Of a DNA stretch of 64,000 bases, positions 33,359 to 44,660 are shown piece after piece. The notes beneath the pieces were generated by a model. That model did not search any database, was not told where the DNA came from, and saw only the letters and a program-made list of their open reading frames with translations. Numbering within the stretch: position 1 is the first letter of the stretch; every line of letters starts with the position of its first letter. The translations under genes were made by a program, and so were the position numbers. Origin of the DNA: Brachionus manjavacas (taxonomy: Eukaryota; Rotifera; Eurotatoria; Ploima; Brachionidae); assembly GCA_019054805.1 (NCBI GenBank), contig JAHQIY010000008.1:2589501-2653500 (forward strand). Reading direction: 5' to 3'.

Positions 33359-34081
33359 AAAAATTTTTTGCGTAAAGAAATATTTATCTTCTCTTGTTAA
33401 AGCATTTGAATATGATGATTTAACCCAAAGTATATGATTTTTTATTAAATTTGTAGGAATTACTTTTAATTAGATGAAAATATTTCACTCATTATATAAA
33501 TTTGAATTTTAAGTATTTTAAGTATTTTTAATGAAAATAAAAATTATTCAGAAATTTAGAAATTTTTAAAATTAATTGTTCCTTTTTTTCGTTAGATAAT
33601 AGTTTGTTTGATTTCAAATTCTAAAGATTTCTATTCTCATCGTCTATTACAAAGTATTCAACATAATATTTGTATAATTTTTATATGAAAACAAATTTAA
33701 TTTATTTATCTTTTTACTTTTGTTCCTAGAAATATTTTTTTTGAGAAATTCTTAACTTTGGATGATTTCATTTGTTCAAAATGTAATGTACAGATTATTT
33801 ATTCCATTTTTCAGGACTAAAACTAATGATTTTTCATTCAAAAATTTCAATTTTTATTATTTATTAAAAAAATATATTTTGTACCTAAAAAACTTTCTTC
33901 GCCAATTTTTATCGTGTTTTTTCCTTTTTGTGATCAATTTATAAATCTAAATATTTTTATTTACCCGCGTCATTTATTTTTCACTATAGTTTCCTCAAAA
34001 TCTGTTTTTAAGATTATTTTATCATTAGATTTTTTTTTGAAATTAATAATTTCTTTTTTATTCAAAACGGCTAAGTTAAGA

Positions 34082-34153
34082 GGGGATGTAGCTCAGTGGT
34101 AGAGCGTTCGTTTCGCATACGAAAGGCCCCGGGTTCAATCCCCGGCATCTCCA
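34082..34153 (+). tRNA. tRNA-Ala(CGC)
   Basis: 72 nt including the discriminator A. The stems are 7-bp acceptor GGGGATG/CATCTCC, D stem GCTC/GAGC, anticodon stem TTCGT/ACGAA and T stem CCGGG/CCCGG. The seven-base anticodon loop TTCGCAT gives anticodon CGC (Ala, codon GCG). The A box (TAGCTCAGTGG) and B box (GGTTCAATCC) are intact, and an oligo-T terminator follows. It lies 131 bp upstream of the 5'-nucleotidase gene start. Confidence 0.98.
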
Positions 34154-34283
34154 AAAAATTTTTTTTTCTCGATTATTCTGAAAGAATTGAATAACTCACC
34201 GAAACCATTTAAATAAAAAAATGAATATATTATGAAAATTTTTTTAACAACTTTTTATTCTAAAATCAAATAATAGTTGTATA

Positions 34284-37200
34284 ATGTCTGAAATGGAAGA
34301 AATAAACGCAGAAACTATTTATCAGGATATTAATAACAATAATTCGGATCATCCAATATTGAATATTATCCATTTCAATGATGTATACAACATTGAGAGC
34401 GGATCGATTGAGCCAAAAGCTGGTGCTGCTCGATTTCTTACTACTATTAACTACCTAAAAAACAAAAAGTTTGCCCAATCTGTTGTTTTATTTAGTGGAG
34501 ACGCTTTTTCACCCTCTGAAAGTAAATAAAAATTTAAAAGAGTATTTATTTTTTATTTAATTACTTTTAGTTAGTGCCTTAACAAAAGGATCTCAAATGG
34601 TTACTTGCTTGAACAAGTTCGGTATTGACACTGCTTGCATTGGTAATCATGATTTTGATTTCGGAGTCGAAAGGCTTTCAGTCTTAATTCAAGAAACCAA
34701 TTTTCCATGGCTTATTAGTAACGTTGTTGATAAACAAACTAAAAAGCCACTGGCAAATGCCAAAGTAAAGCATGTCCTCGAGATAGACAACTTAAAAATT
34801 GGCTTAATTGGTTTAGTTGAGCATGAATGGATTGAAACTCTTTCGGCATTAGACATTGATGACATCATTTACGAATGCTTTGTAAGAGCTGGAAATCGAC
34901 TTGTAAATGAGCTAAGGACAATTGATGTAGGTTCAAACACATTTTATCTATTAAATTAAAAATAATTTATGATTAATTCTAAATTTAAATCTTACATTGA
35001 AAAATAAGAGGAAATTTAAGTCATAGTGGTTACTTGACTCTTGGAAATAAAAAATTATATCCAATATTGTCAATAGACTTTTTAAAAAATAGCTTCAATT
35101 AAAATTTTATTCTAATGTATTAAGGTCCATAATTTTCCTCACAGCTAATATTAACAAAGACACTACTATTTTAATAAATATAAATATAATTTAATAAATG
35201 TGCATATATTCTGATAAAAAATTATCTAATTTTATAATAACTACATCCAATATAATAAAGACAATATCTAACTTGATAAAGTTAAACAAAAAGATTTTGT
35301 TATTTTTTGAGCTGAATTTTGAACCCAAAAAATATCTTCTTTTAGCATTTGCAATTTGAGTCATATTTATTTTCTGCATTTGGAGTACAATTGTCAAGTT
35401 ATCTTTTATTCGCATTAGCAATGGGGTTTACAGGAACAGATACAAAAGCAGTTTGATTTTATCTGTTTTTTTTCATATGTAACCATTTTTTATTTTTTAT
35501 AGCATCTTTACTTTATTAATTTGTAATTGAGATATATTTTTGGTTAATTTTGAGGTAAGAGTTATCTAATATGATGACTTTTTAATTAAATTAGAAGAAT
35601 TTTAAACAAAATATGAGTATCAAAAAATCAAAAATCATAATGTGTAAATTTTTTTTTTTAAATTTTCAAATTTTAGCATTATTTTCAACAAATAGGCATA
35701 AAAATAAATTTTTTTTGATTTTTGTGATTTTATAGCTAAAATTTTTTTTACCATTCTTAATATATTAATGAAAAATACCTAATAATTAAAAAAATAAAAT
35801 GAGAGTAGAAATAAAAATTATTTTTTTATTTTCTTATGCTTTAGTTCACAGTTTTTTACTAGCAACTTGATTTTTTGACGACCTCTTTTATTTAAAATTG
35901 GAGGTACGTTTTCAACATCTGAAACTGATATAACTTTAATAGATAATTCTGATAATGTAGCTCGAGCTGTTGATGTAATTTATTGAGATGCAATTCTTGC
36001 AAGTTCATTTAATTGAATAGTCCATTTATTATTATTATTTTTGTTTATTTAAATTTAAATAATTATATATTGAAATAATTGGCTTTGTTTGAAAAGATAA
36101 ATTTGTTGAAAATTCACTGTTTCTGTCAAATGAAGAGTCTCCCTCGAAAACTGACTTCTTTTTGACAACGTTTTTAGTTGCTTCTAGAGAATTATTTATA
36201 GAATTTTGGTATTATCACATTTATAAGATGTTATCAAAATACATAAGTTAACAATTGATGTACAATAAAATTTTTGCTTAAAATTTTAATGTTTATTTAT
36301 ATTACTATTTATATTTTTTTCCGTTCCTCTTGTGTTCGCAAATCTAATTCATTTGATTTAGATGATTTATTTCATATTGATCTTTATAAAAATAAGTCCA
36401 AGAAAACATTTAAGATAGTCATATCAAAATACCTTTTCATTAAAAAAATTTTTAAATAAATCGATTTATAATATATAGTTAATTTTTACATTAAATAGAT
36501 AAAATATACAGTTATTTTTTATAAATTATTTTTATAATTAAATTTTACATTAAAGTTGCACAAAGATTTCAATATAAAAGCATTAAATATGATACATTTT
36601 CTTATATTTTTTATAAAAAGAAATATTTAAAAATCAATAAAATGCACATCAATTTCAAGCTTAATGTAAAATCTGTTTTCCTCCAAAAAAAAATGGCTCA
36701 AATTTAGTACATTTAAGTTTTTTCCATAGTTTCTGTCAATTATTCTGTTCCTTAATCGGTAACAGTGTAATGATAATCTGAAAGAGCTTAAATAAAGAAA
36801 AATATAAAAATTATTATTTGGCAAATTGAAGTTTATGATCAAATGTAAATTTCATATCAAAATTTTTAGTTTTTGGTTTAAAAAAAAGGTATTTTATATC
36901 AATTCTTTAATTACTAACTTTGTAAACTTTATTAAACATGATTTGTTTAATCTTTAATTAGGAATCAATATAATCAATATTTCGAAATTTTGCAATACAA
37001 AATTTAACTTTGTTTCGTTTTTGTATATTTTAATTAAAATTAAAATATCATTTAAAGCCATTATTTGGATGCTTTAATGTGGATTTTAAATTTGTCTTTA
37101 TAATTTTCAAATCAATATTTAAATAGAAATTCTTCCACCAGTCTAACGATCAAATGAACAGAATGACTCAATCCTGCCCTTGCATATCTCTCACTCAACT

Positions 37201-40200
37201 CAAAAAGTCGATTTGAGACTGTTAGTTGTTAAAGTTTATTAAAAGTCTCTTGGTGAAAAATATTGAAGGGGTATCATATTTCAGCTTCAAAATAGATCGA
37301 ACTGCTGAATTTTACATATCTTGTATTTTTTTATGTTAGTTTCTGAGAATGAATTTAAACAAGGAAAAGCATAATCCAAGATCGATCCTATCAAAGATTT
37401 GTAAAGATTACCTAAGGTTTTTTGGCTATAAACCCAATTTCCTATTTGAGAGATATTTTATTAAATTAAGCCTTGAATTACAGCGCCTTTTTAATTCATT
37501 CATCAAAAAAAGTTAAATTAATTATGAAATATATACATTATTCATACTTTACTAAAATTTAAATGAGAGTTTTGTTTTAATTTGTATGATTCGTTTATTA
37601 CTTATTTCTTGTATTTTTCATCTATTTTTAACACCACACACTGATTGTTAAAAATTAATTTTCATTTAAACTATAACTTAGAATAATAAGACACGTTGGA
37701 GCCATAGTTTGATTCAGAAATACAATGATCACAACTCGAGCTAGCGCTTTTGGATTTTATAGCAAATAAATGGATAATTTTGGATTTGATATCTGGTTTA
37801 TTGTAACAAAAATAATTAGATCAAAAACCTTCTGGTATTTTGATTCCCAAATGTCTGATTAACGTCTTCACTTCATTCCTTGTTTAGACCACAAATTTAA
37901 AAGTTAATGATCGGTTTTTCTCAGCTTTTAAGTCTCATGATAATATCATAAAGTATAGCCGTGACTAAATTTGATAATTTGAGAACGGTTCCTTCTCTAA
38001 TATTGTACCTTTATCCTGTCTTTTCAAGATCATTTTAATGCTTATCTTTTTAATCATTAATAAATAAACATTTTGATTGTAATTTTACTCAAAAAAATTG
38101 GATAAAATTATTTTACTTAACTCTGAAGGCATGTATTTTCTATGTCTTTTATAATAATTTTTCTTTGTTTATTTTTGTAATTTTTACTTCAGAGAAGGTA
38201 AGTTTATCAAAAAATAATTTGGTCATTTTTTCCTTAAAAAAATATTTTTCAGTCTTTAAATTTTGTTGTTTCCAATTAAATTGGGTCGTAAAATTTCTTT
38301 GTATGGTGATTCTGAATTTCTTTGTGTTTATTCTTGTTAATCCGATGAACTGATCATGGCTAATATTTTCAGACTTTTTATCTTAAAAATAAAAATTTAA
38401 TTTTTACTTAAAAAATTGTGAATTTTCAATAAAATTAATTAAAAATATTCTAATTTAATCTTGAAAAATCCAAAACAGGAGACTGAAGTTAAGAGGAATA
38501 GAGCTGGAGCAAATTTAAGGATGATAATAAAATTTGCAATGAAGGTGCTATAAATAAGGCTTTAGTTGTTTAACCTGGAAAAAAAATTTTACAAAAATTC
38601 AAAATAACTCTGTTAACTTGGAATCTGCTCAAAGAGTAAAGTTCTTCAATGTAAACCACTACACCAAACTGTTTCTATTAAGAAAATTAAAATAGATAAA
38701 TTGTAAAAGTAATGACAGGTGCAACATGTAAAAGTATTGAACAGTGATTAGATTTTTTAATTTATACTTTTTTCTTATTAAAAAAAATAGGAGATTTATT
38801 TTTACAAACTTTTATTACCTGAATTTAAATTACGAAAATATTAAAAATTAGAATGTTTAAGACTACAGGTTATGATTTTGCGCACTATACTAAGTGTAAA
38901 ATAATTTTTTATTATTAATTTATTTGAATTTTATTTATATTCTTAATTAATCTTTTTATTAGAAAAAAAGTAATCTCTATCTGTATAATATACTTGAAAA
39001 TTAAATTTTAAGTTTTTCAAAAATTATAGTTTACCTTTTTGACAAATGCCGAATTTTTAAATTTTTCCAAACAAGTCAAGATTTACACTTAAAAAAAAAA
39101 TAAGCTAAGGTCATAACTGTATAATTGATTGTATGAGACTTTTTCGGAACAAGTCGGTTTGAAGCTTTAATAAAGCTTTAAAATATAAATGTACCATTGT
39201 TTAAATTTTATTTAGATTTATTGAATGAGCACTTAAAATGACACTCGGAATCTTCCCCATTGCTTTTAAATCAACTCTTTTGAAAACATCTAAATAATTG
39301 ATTTAAATTAAATAAAATAATGAAAATTTTAAAGGATTCATTTGAAAAAATTTCAAAATTAGCTTTTTTGTTTAATTTTAAATAATCATGAAAACAATGT
39401 ATAGGTTTGTCTAAATTTGACTTTCCTAGCAATTTATCCTCAAAAATTTAAATTTAAATTTAAATTTTATAATTAAATTTTGTTTTAATTTTTCCAAAAA
39501 GGAAGTAGACATAGTGATAGCAATGACACACATGAGACTGCCTAACGATATTAAATTAGCTAATGAAGTTCACGACTTAGACTTGATTCTAGGAGGTCAT
39601 GATCATAACTATGTTTGTAAGATGGTAAACAATAAATGGATTATAAAAAGTGGCTGTGACTTCAAAAATTTGTCAACTATTGAATTAAGCAAAAAAGACA
39701 AGTCGGTGAAAAAAATTGAAAAATATGTCATAGATTCAAGCATACCTGAACACGATGATCTTAAATTTATAGTAGACGAATACATGAGTATTTTAAACAA
39801 AATATAAATTAAAAAGGTCAATTAATTTTAAAAATTAGAAATGATGACTAATAACGAAATTTACACTGATATTTTGGCCAAGTTGGATGTTGACCTAGAC
39901 GGCAGGTTTATAGTATGTCGTACACAAGAGTCTAATCTAGCTAATTTAATATGTGATATATTATTAGACTCAATTAAAGCCGCGGAATGCTGCATAGTAA
40001 ACTCGGGAACATTTAGATCTGATTGCATTAATCCGGCTGGATCTCACTTAACTTATGGAGACTTGAAAAAAAGTTTAAAATTAACAAAATTTTAACCAAG
40101 ATAATTTAATTAAATTTTTTTTTTAAAGTTATACCCGGAAACAATGAACTAGTGGTGATCAAGTGTTCAGGTTAATAAATTTTTATTTACAATGAATTTT

Positions 40201-40533
40201 TTTAAAATATTTTTAGGCAAGACAATCCATGATGCACTAGAGAATGGTGTTAGCACCTATCCTAAGCTAGAGGGAAGATTTCCACAAGTTTCTGGTCTCA
40301 GCTTTGAATTCGATCCGAAACGTGAACCATTCGATCGTGTTGATCCAAAAACAATTTATGTCAAAGGTAAAAAATTAGAGCTTGAAAAGGTAACAATAAA
40401 ATGTTTTTTAAATATGTAAAGTCGAAAATAAAATTTTAAACTCAAGGATTATAGTGTACTTGTTAAGAAGTTTATTAAAGATGGAAAAGATGGATACAAA
40501 TGTTTGACTCCGTGTCATGTGCTCGTAAATTAA
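34284..40533 (+). CDS. Cytosolic 5'-nucleotidase-like metallophosphoesterase, seven exons
   Basis: A two-domain UshA/5'-nucleotidase-family enzyme that would hydrolyse nucleotide phosphates. There is no signal peptide, so it is probably cytosolic. Exons 34284-34521, 34571-34926, 39502-39787, 39839-40072, 40129-40170, 40217-40389 and 40447-40533 join in phase to about 471 residues. Metal-binding motifs: IIHFNDVYNIE, FSGDAFSPS, CIGNHDFDFG, AMTHMRLPND and GGHDHNY. C-terminal substrate domain: RTQESNLANLICD, NSGTFRSDC, HDALENGVSTYPKLEGRFPQ and KDGKDGYKCL. Five introns are 49-57 bp, but intron 2 is 4,575 bp and contains a decayed LINE. The protein stops soon after the KDGYKC block, so the C-terminus may be short for the family, or a further exon is missed. 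Confidence 0.92.
34927..39501 (+). other. Giant intron 2 of the 5'-nucleotidase-like gene
   Basis: The donor ATTGAT|gtaggt and acceptor ccaaaaag|GAAGTAG preserve phase 0 and join LRTID to EVDIVIAMTHM, an arrangement the protein family requires. The intron is about 90 times longer than its neighbours. Its only recognised content is an antisense LINE relic (about 37,100-38,050); the rest is AT-rich with no gene seen. Confidence 0.85.
37100..37470 (-). pseudogene. Antisense LINE relic (Jockey-like C-terminal region)
   Basis: The reverse complement of 37,460-37,290 reads L-G-N-L-Y-K-S-L-I-G-S-I-L-D-Y-A-F-P-C-L-N-S-F-S, then ETNIKK, and after small shifts QNSAVRSILKLKYDTPS. This is the LYxSLIRSxLDYA...IQN-AxRxIL region at the end of Jockey/I-type reverse transcriptases. 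Further down, frames give NRLFELSERYARAGLSHSVH-like residues near 37,200-37,140. Several stops and shifts are present. More of the same element may extend to about 38,050 but is too decayed to frame. Confidence 0.65.
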
Positions 40534-40726
40534 ATAAATTTGGACAGCATAATTGCTGTCTATTTTAAAAATTATTAACTTTTTTTTTCAATTTAGATTG
40601 ATTTCTACCAATTTCCGTTGTATTTTACGATTATAGAAAATTATTTTAGGAAAAATCTAGCCTTGAACAATGATTTTCACATAGCGCCAAAAACAGAAAA
40701 TAGAATTGTCATTTTATGATTTTTTT
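40534..40726. other. 3' flank of the 5'-nucleotidase gene
   Basis: An AT-rich spacer up to the first recognisable base of the piggyBac-type end. No gene seen. Confidence 0.5.
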
Positions 40727-41522
40727 TAACTCTCAAAGGACAGATTTTTTTTATACCATTAAGGACGGTCGGGTTTATAAAACCCGACTTTCAAAAATCG
40801 GTCATAATAAATAAATTATACCCAAAACCTATATTTTTTTTAAACTAAACTTAATATTAAATACAAATTACAACTTTCTGTGAAAATATCTTAATCAGAA
40901 AAAAAAATTCCAATGTTAAAATGAGAAATAAGTAAAGAGCTATCAAAAAAAAAAAAGAAAATATTCTTAATTTTGGTTTTATTTTGAGAAGAAAAATTCA
41001 AATGACCAAAATATATTTCAGAGCTTCTTTCCTCTTTGATGACAATTTTTACAAAGTGTCTTTACGACCATTTCATGCAAACACTTCCCACAGGATGGCT
41101 GATGACATCCGTTGCAAGTATAATTTGATTTATTTGTCTTATTTGACACTTTGTTTTATTCGAGTTTTTTGATATTGGTGTGTTTGGTGATAAAACATTT
41201 CTTCTAAAGGATGCTGGAGTATAAGGCGTAACCTAATCCAAACTTTTCCACTTTTACTAGTTTTGTCTAAATTTGGGTCAGTTTCTGGATTATCATTGAC
41301 TTTTTGAATGGTAGCCTCGATCGCCTCTTCAATATGCATTTCGACTTCATCCTCTTCGTCCTCCTCTTCATTGTAAACATTTCCAACGAACTCCACCGAG
41401 TCATCATCATCAAACTCATTTTCAATTTCATCATTATCATCTTGATCGGAACAAACAGACTGGGTATCATCAGCAGTTTTCATTAGCTCTAAAGCTTTTT
41501 GGGCTGAAATTCTCTCAGACAT
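40727..41522 (-). mobile_element. Internally collapsed piggyBac-type element
   Basis: The minus-strand ORF 41522-41139 encodes a very acidic N-terminus (QDDNDEIENEFDDDD, then an EEEDEEDEVE run) followed by TSKSGKVW, the layout of piggyBac transposase N-termini before the catalytic core. Instead of roughly 400 residues with the DDD triad, the next recognisable coding, after two frame shifts, is a Cys-rich tail ending at 41018: YTCNGCHQPSCGKCLHEM and TLCKNCHQRGKKL. This resembles the C-terminal zinc finger of the same proteins. The outer end at 40727 reads TTAACTCTCAAAGGACAG, starting with the TTAA target motif, and a nearby GTCGGGTTTATAAAACCCGAC hairpin also fits. The other TTAA end was not located. 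Confidence 0.65.
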
Positions 41523-41789
41523 GATAAATTTTCTAAATTTCAGTATTTAATAATCAAATTTAGCTTAAAATTAATATTTTATTGCAAAAATTTAAATTAA
41601 AACACATTTTAATGTGTCAATACAAGACATTTTTAAAGATAATAAAGTTTAAATATTTTTAAAAGCTTTTTTCTTTTAATTATACAAATCATTAAGCTTA
41701 AAACGAGTAAATGATTAAATAGAAAAGAAAAAGTTTATAAGAAAAAAAATCAAAAAATTCCAATAATTAAAAACAGAAAACATCAAAAA

Positions 41790-41861
41790 GGGGATGTAGC
41801 TCAGTGGTAGAGCGTTCGTTTCGCATACGAAAGGCCCCGGGTTCAATCCCCGGCATCTCCA
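41790..41861 (+). tRNA. tRNA-Ala(CGC), second copy
   Basis: Base-for-base identical to the tRNA at 34,082, including the TTCGCAT anticodon loop, intact A and B boxes and a following T-run. Flanking sequences are unrelated, so the copies are dispersed rather than tandem. Confidence 0.98.
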
Positions 41862-42349
41862 AATTTTTTTTAAATAAAATCTAAATCAAAAAATTTTCTC
41901 TAAATTTAGAAAAAAAATAAACATTATTTTAATCAACTTTAAAATCAAAAGGGAAGAACGAATATAGATAAAGCGATTTTTATTAAAAATAAAGAAAAAG
42001 CTATGATGTAGAGAACCACATAGAATGAGGTCTTACGTACCCTCATTGTAATAGCTTGTTCTGATCCATTAAATGATTGAAATAATTAAGTTCACAATTT
42101 GTTGGGTCGATTTTTTCCAAGCACTCAAAACTGTTAGTGAAAAGATATTAGTTAAAAATGTATCTTTGATTGTAGCTTTTAACCATTGTCTCTACATCAA
42201 CAACAGCTCCTTCAGATTAAAAAAAAATCAAAAATCAAAAATAAACAAAAAGTTAATATAAGATAGAGTATTAAATTACATGAGAAAAAAAATTATATGA
42301 TATATAAGGTAGTTTAATGACTCTATTTTGAACTTATTCAAGCAAAACA

Positions 42350-42560
42350 ATTTATTTCTATAGAAATGAATCTAAACTTGTATTCAAATATACAAAATAT
42401 GGACTAAAAAAGGCTTTGTTTACTTACGGATTCAATGTTTTGAAATTTAAATGTTCTCTTGACCATTCTTAAAACCATATTCCCTCTACCAGCACATGAA
42501 TTAAATGGATTAGATTATTTCAAATCGTTTGAAACGATAATACCCAAATCTCTCTGAAGA
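42350..42560 (-). pseudogene. Antisense LINE relic (RT C-terminal region)
   Basis: The reverse complement from about 42,555 reads R-L-Q-R-D-L-G-I-I-V-S-N-D-L-K-stop-S-N, then after short gaps MVKRTFKFQNIESV. This is the ERDLGVIVSNDLKW...KRTF block found after the reverse transcriptase core in CR1/L2-like LINEs. Stops interrupt it. It is the same domain as in the LINE relic a few hundred bases downstream but in the opposite orientation, so it is a separate insertion. Confidence 0.7.
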
Positions 42561-42799
42561 CGATTCGTTATTTAATCATATATCAAATTAAATTATTATT
42601 TTTCCTTTTTTAAATTAGATTTAAGGGGTCCTGATAAAACACTGACCCCCACTTTATTTACAAAACATAAATATTTAAAAAAGTTTTAAAATGTCATTTA
42701 GTTTGAGATTTTGTGTAATTTTTGAAAATTAAACTAGCTTTTTTCCCAAATTTTTTTTTATGAAATATTTTAATTATTCTTATTCAATTTAATATTTTT

Positions 42800-43465
42800 A
42801 TTGACTTCCTGTCTTGCTAATCTTAAATTGACCACCATTATTATGATAGAAAATTACAAGAGCTATACAATTATGTGTTTAGTTTTTGAGATATTTAGAT
42901 TAAATGGAACGAACATGAAAACTTGGCTAGAAAATCTTTACCTGAAAAATTGTAAAGCTATGTATCAAGAGAATGGAAAGAAAAAAGTCAAATACTTATT
43001 ATCAAAACAAAATAAATGCATCATTTTTTAGAAGAGATTACCGAAGAAAAAGACTCGGGTGTTATTATTAAAAATGATTTAAAATGGAGCAAACAATGTA
43101 CTGTAGCAGCAATAGGTCAGATAAGAAATTATTTTAAGAACCTTGGCAGGAATCATTAAGACATCTCTATACATCACTTATGAGACCTTATCTTGAGTAT
43201 GCAATCTGGAGTTCGTGTTTAAAAAAAGATACTAAAATCCTTGAAAAGTTCAAAAAAGAGCGACAATACTGATTGCTACTACTAGAACTAAGCTATATGA
43301 AGATAACAGATACGTTTCAAAAAAAGTAAAATAAAGAGAAAAATTTTAATTCAATTAATTGATAAATTATTTTGAAACTAAAGATGTTTTTTTATTTTTA
43401 TTTTTATATTTTAAATTTTTTATTTTTACTGTTCCTTATAGGAGATTAATTCACCATTAAATAAA
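42800..43465 (+). pseudogene. 5'-truncated LINE relic
   Basis: Successive frames read TWLENLYLKN...KYLLSKQNKCIIF, EEKDSGVIIKNDLKWSKQC, RPYLEYAIWSSCLKKDTKIL and, shifted, ATT(R)TKLYEDRLRI-like residues. This is the C-terminal third of a CR1/L2-type ORF2. It ends in a TTCCTTATAGGAGATTAATT motif (a small TCCT..AGGA stem) and AATAAATA near 43,465. The same 3' end occurs at 48,885-48,925 and perhaps at 16,062-16,105. Several stops make it inactive. Confidence 0.75.
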
Positions 43466-43740
43466 TATATTGAAGACATTTTTCGTTGAAATTCTTCATA
43501 TTTCTTTAAAATATAAAGATTTTTATATTTTTTATTTAAAATAATAATTTTTTAATTTTTTTAAATTTTAATTAGATTGTTATAGTTCAATTATATTTTT
43601 AGAGATAAAAAACAATTTACTTTTTACCTCTGACTATCTTTAAAATAAGTGGGGGCAAGTATTTTAGTAGTTCCCGACTTAACTATAACTGTTTTGAAAA
43701 ATTTTTAAAAATTAAGTAAAAAACATAAAAAGAAGCAAAA

Positions 43741-44037
43741 AGACTTGAGTCTCACTTACAATATGGGCTGTCTACCGCTGACTATTCACAAACGCTATCC
43801 CACTACTGCTCGACACGGGAGGTTTGATCTGCTGCCTTTCGGCTCTGGACCGGTTCCCTCCTCCTTAGGCAACCTGGTGACTCTGGACTCCTCCAAAGTC
43901 ACGCATATTGATGCCGAGCTTGGTGCGGACGTCTGTTCAACATAGCACAACGATAGCCAGGGCTCCCACATGTAAACAATCCCGCAAATCCGGCCTCCAA
44001 GTAGCTAGATTACAAGAGAGCGCCGCCCCTCCCGGCC
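43741..44037 (-). ncRNA. 7SL RNA, copy B
   Basis: Minus-strand SRP RNA with the same landmarks as copy A: GGCCGGGAGGGGCGGCGC at the 5' end (44,037), GCACCAAGCTCGGCATCAAT, the GAAA-capped helix 8, CAGTAGTGGGATAGCG, and a T-run at the 3' end (43,741-43,737). It differs from copy C at one position in the Alu domain (agccctggc versus agtcctggc on the RNA strand). The tRNA-like unit lies about 108 bp upstream, divergent. Confidence 0.96.
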
Positions 44038-44144
44038 AATTTTATAAATTTAATTTTCATATTTAAAATTGCCCACTCTCTCTCTCTCTTTATTTTCAAC
44101 ATTTTAAAGAAAGTATTTTTAAAATAAAAATTGAATTTCGATGT

Positions 44145-44240
44145 GTTCAGATAGCTCAATGGATGTGTTTTTGTTAATGGAATTTTGTTCTTTTTTCATA
44201 TTTTGTTTTAGACAGGGATCGAATCTCGCTGCTTGCGAAT
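44145..44240 (+). other. tRNA-like unit (A and B boxes) divergent from 7SL copy B
   Basis: A box TAGCTCAATGG at 44152-44162 and B box GATCGAATC at 44217-44225, in the same arrangement as at 32.4 kb and 49.6 kb. Cloverleaf pairing is poor, so it is not expected to make a tRNA. The CT-rich run between it and the 7SL gene varies in length among the copies. Confidence 0.6.
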
Positions 44241-44660
44241 ATTTTGTGTCTGTTTTCGAATTTTATTTCAGAAAAGGTTAAATTTAATTTTTAATCAAAT
44301 AATGATTTGTTTCCTATTTATTAAAGAAAAAAATATACAAATAAAAATTTATTTTAATTTTTTATTAATTTCCATTTAAGATATTTTAGTAATATATTCT
44401 TAATAAGATTATTTTTGATTCTATTTTTAAAATTTGAATTTTTTTTCCAATTCCTTTTTAAAATAAAGAAATCCATCAAAATTAAGAAAATCTTAAATTT
44501 AAATTTTTTAATTTACTTCTCAATTACATTACTAACTGATCGGTAAAAATCAGAAATTATCTTTATATCCAAATTCATATTTAAATTTTCTGATTTAAAT
44601 GAGAAGTATCAATCCAATTTTTTCAATCTACACAGTAGTTTTAAGATACAGTATATTTTT

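Larger units (their letters stand above)
43189..44240 (+). repeat. Segmental duplicate of 48,652-49,706
   Basis: A direct duplication of about 1.05 kb that carries the end of the LINE relic, its 3' tail, the 7SL gene (minus strand) and the tRNA-like unit. Identity is very high; differences are single bases and A/T-run lengths. The 48.6-kb copy begins just after a long T-rich run. Confidence 0.93.

Noticed and set aside
41304-41486. Plus-strand ORF over the acidic piggyBac N-terminus
   Set aside because: Its hydrophobic translation is the shadow of the Asp/Glu-rich frame on the other strand.
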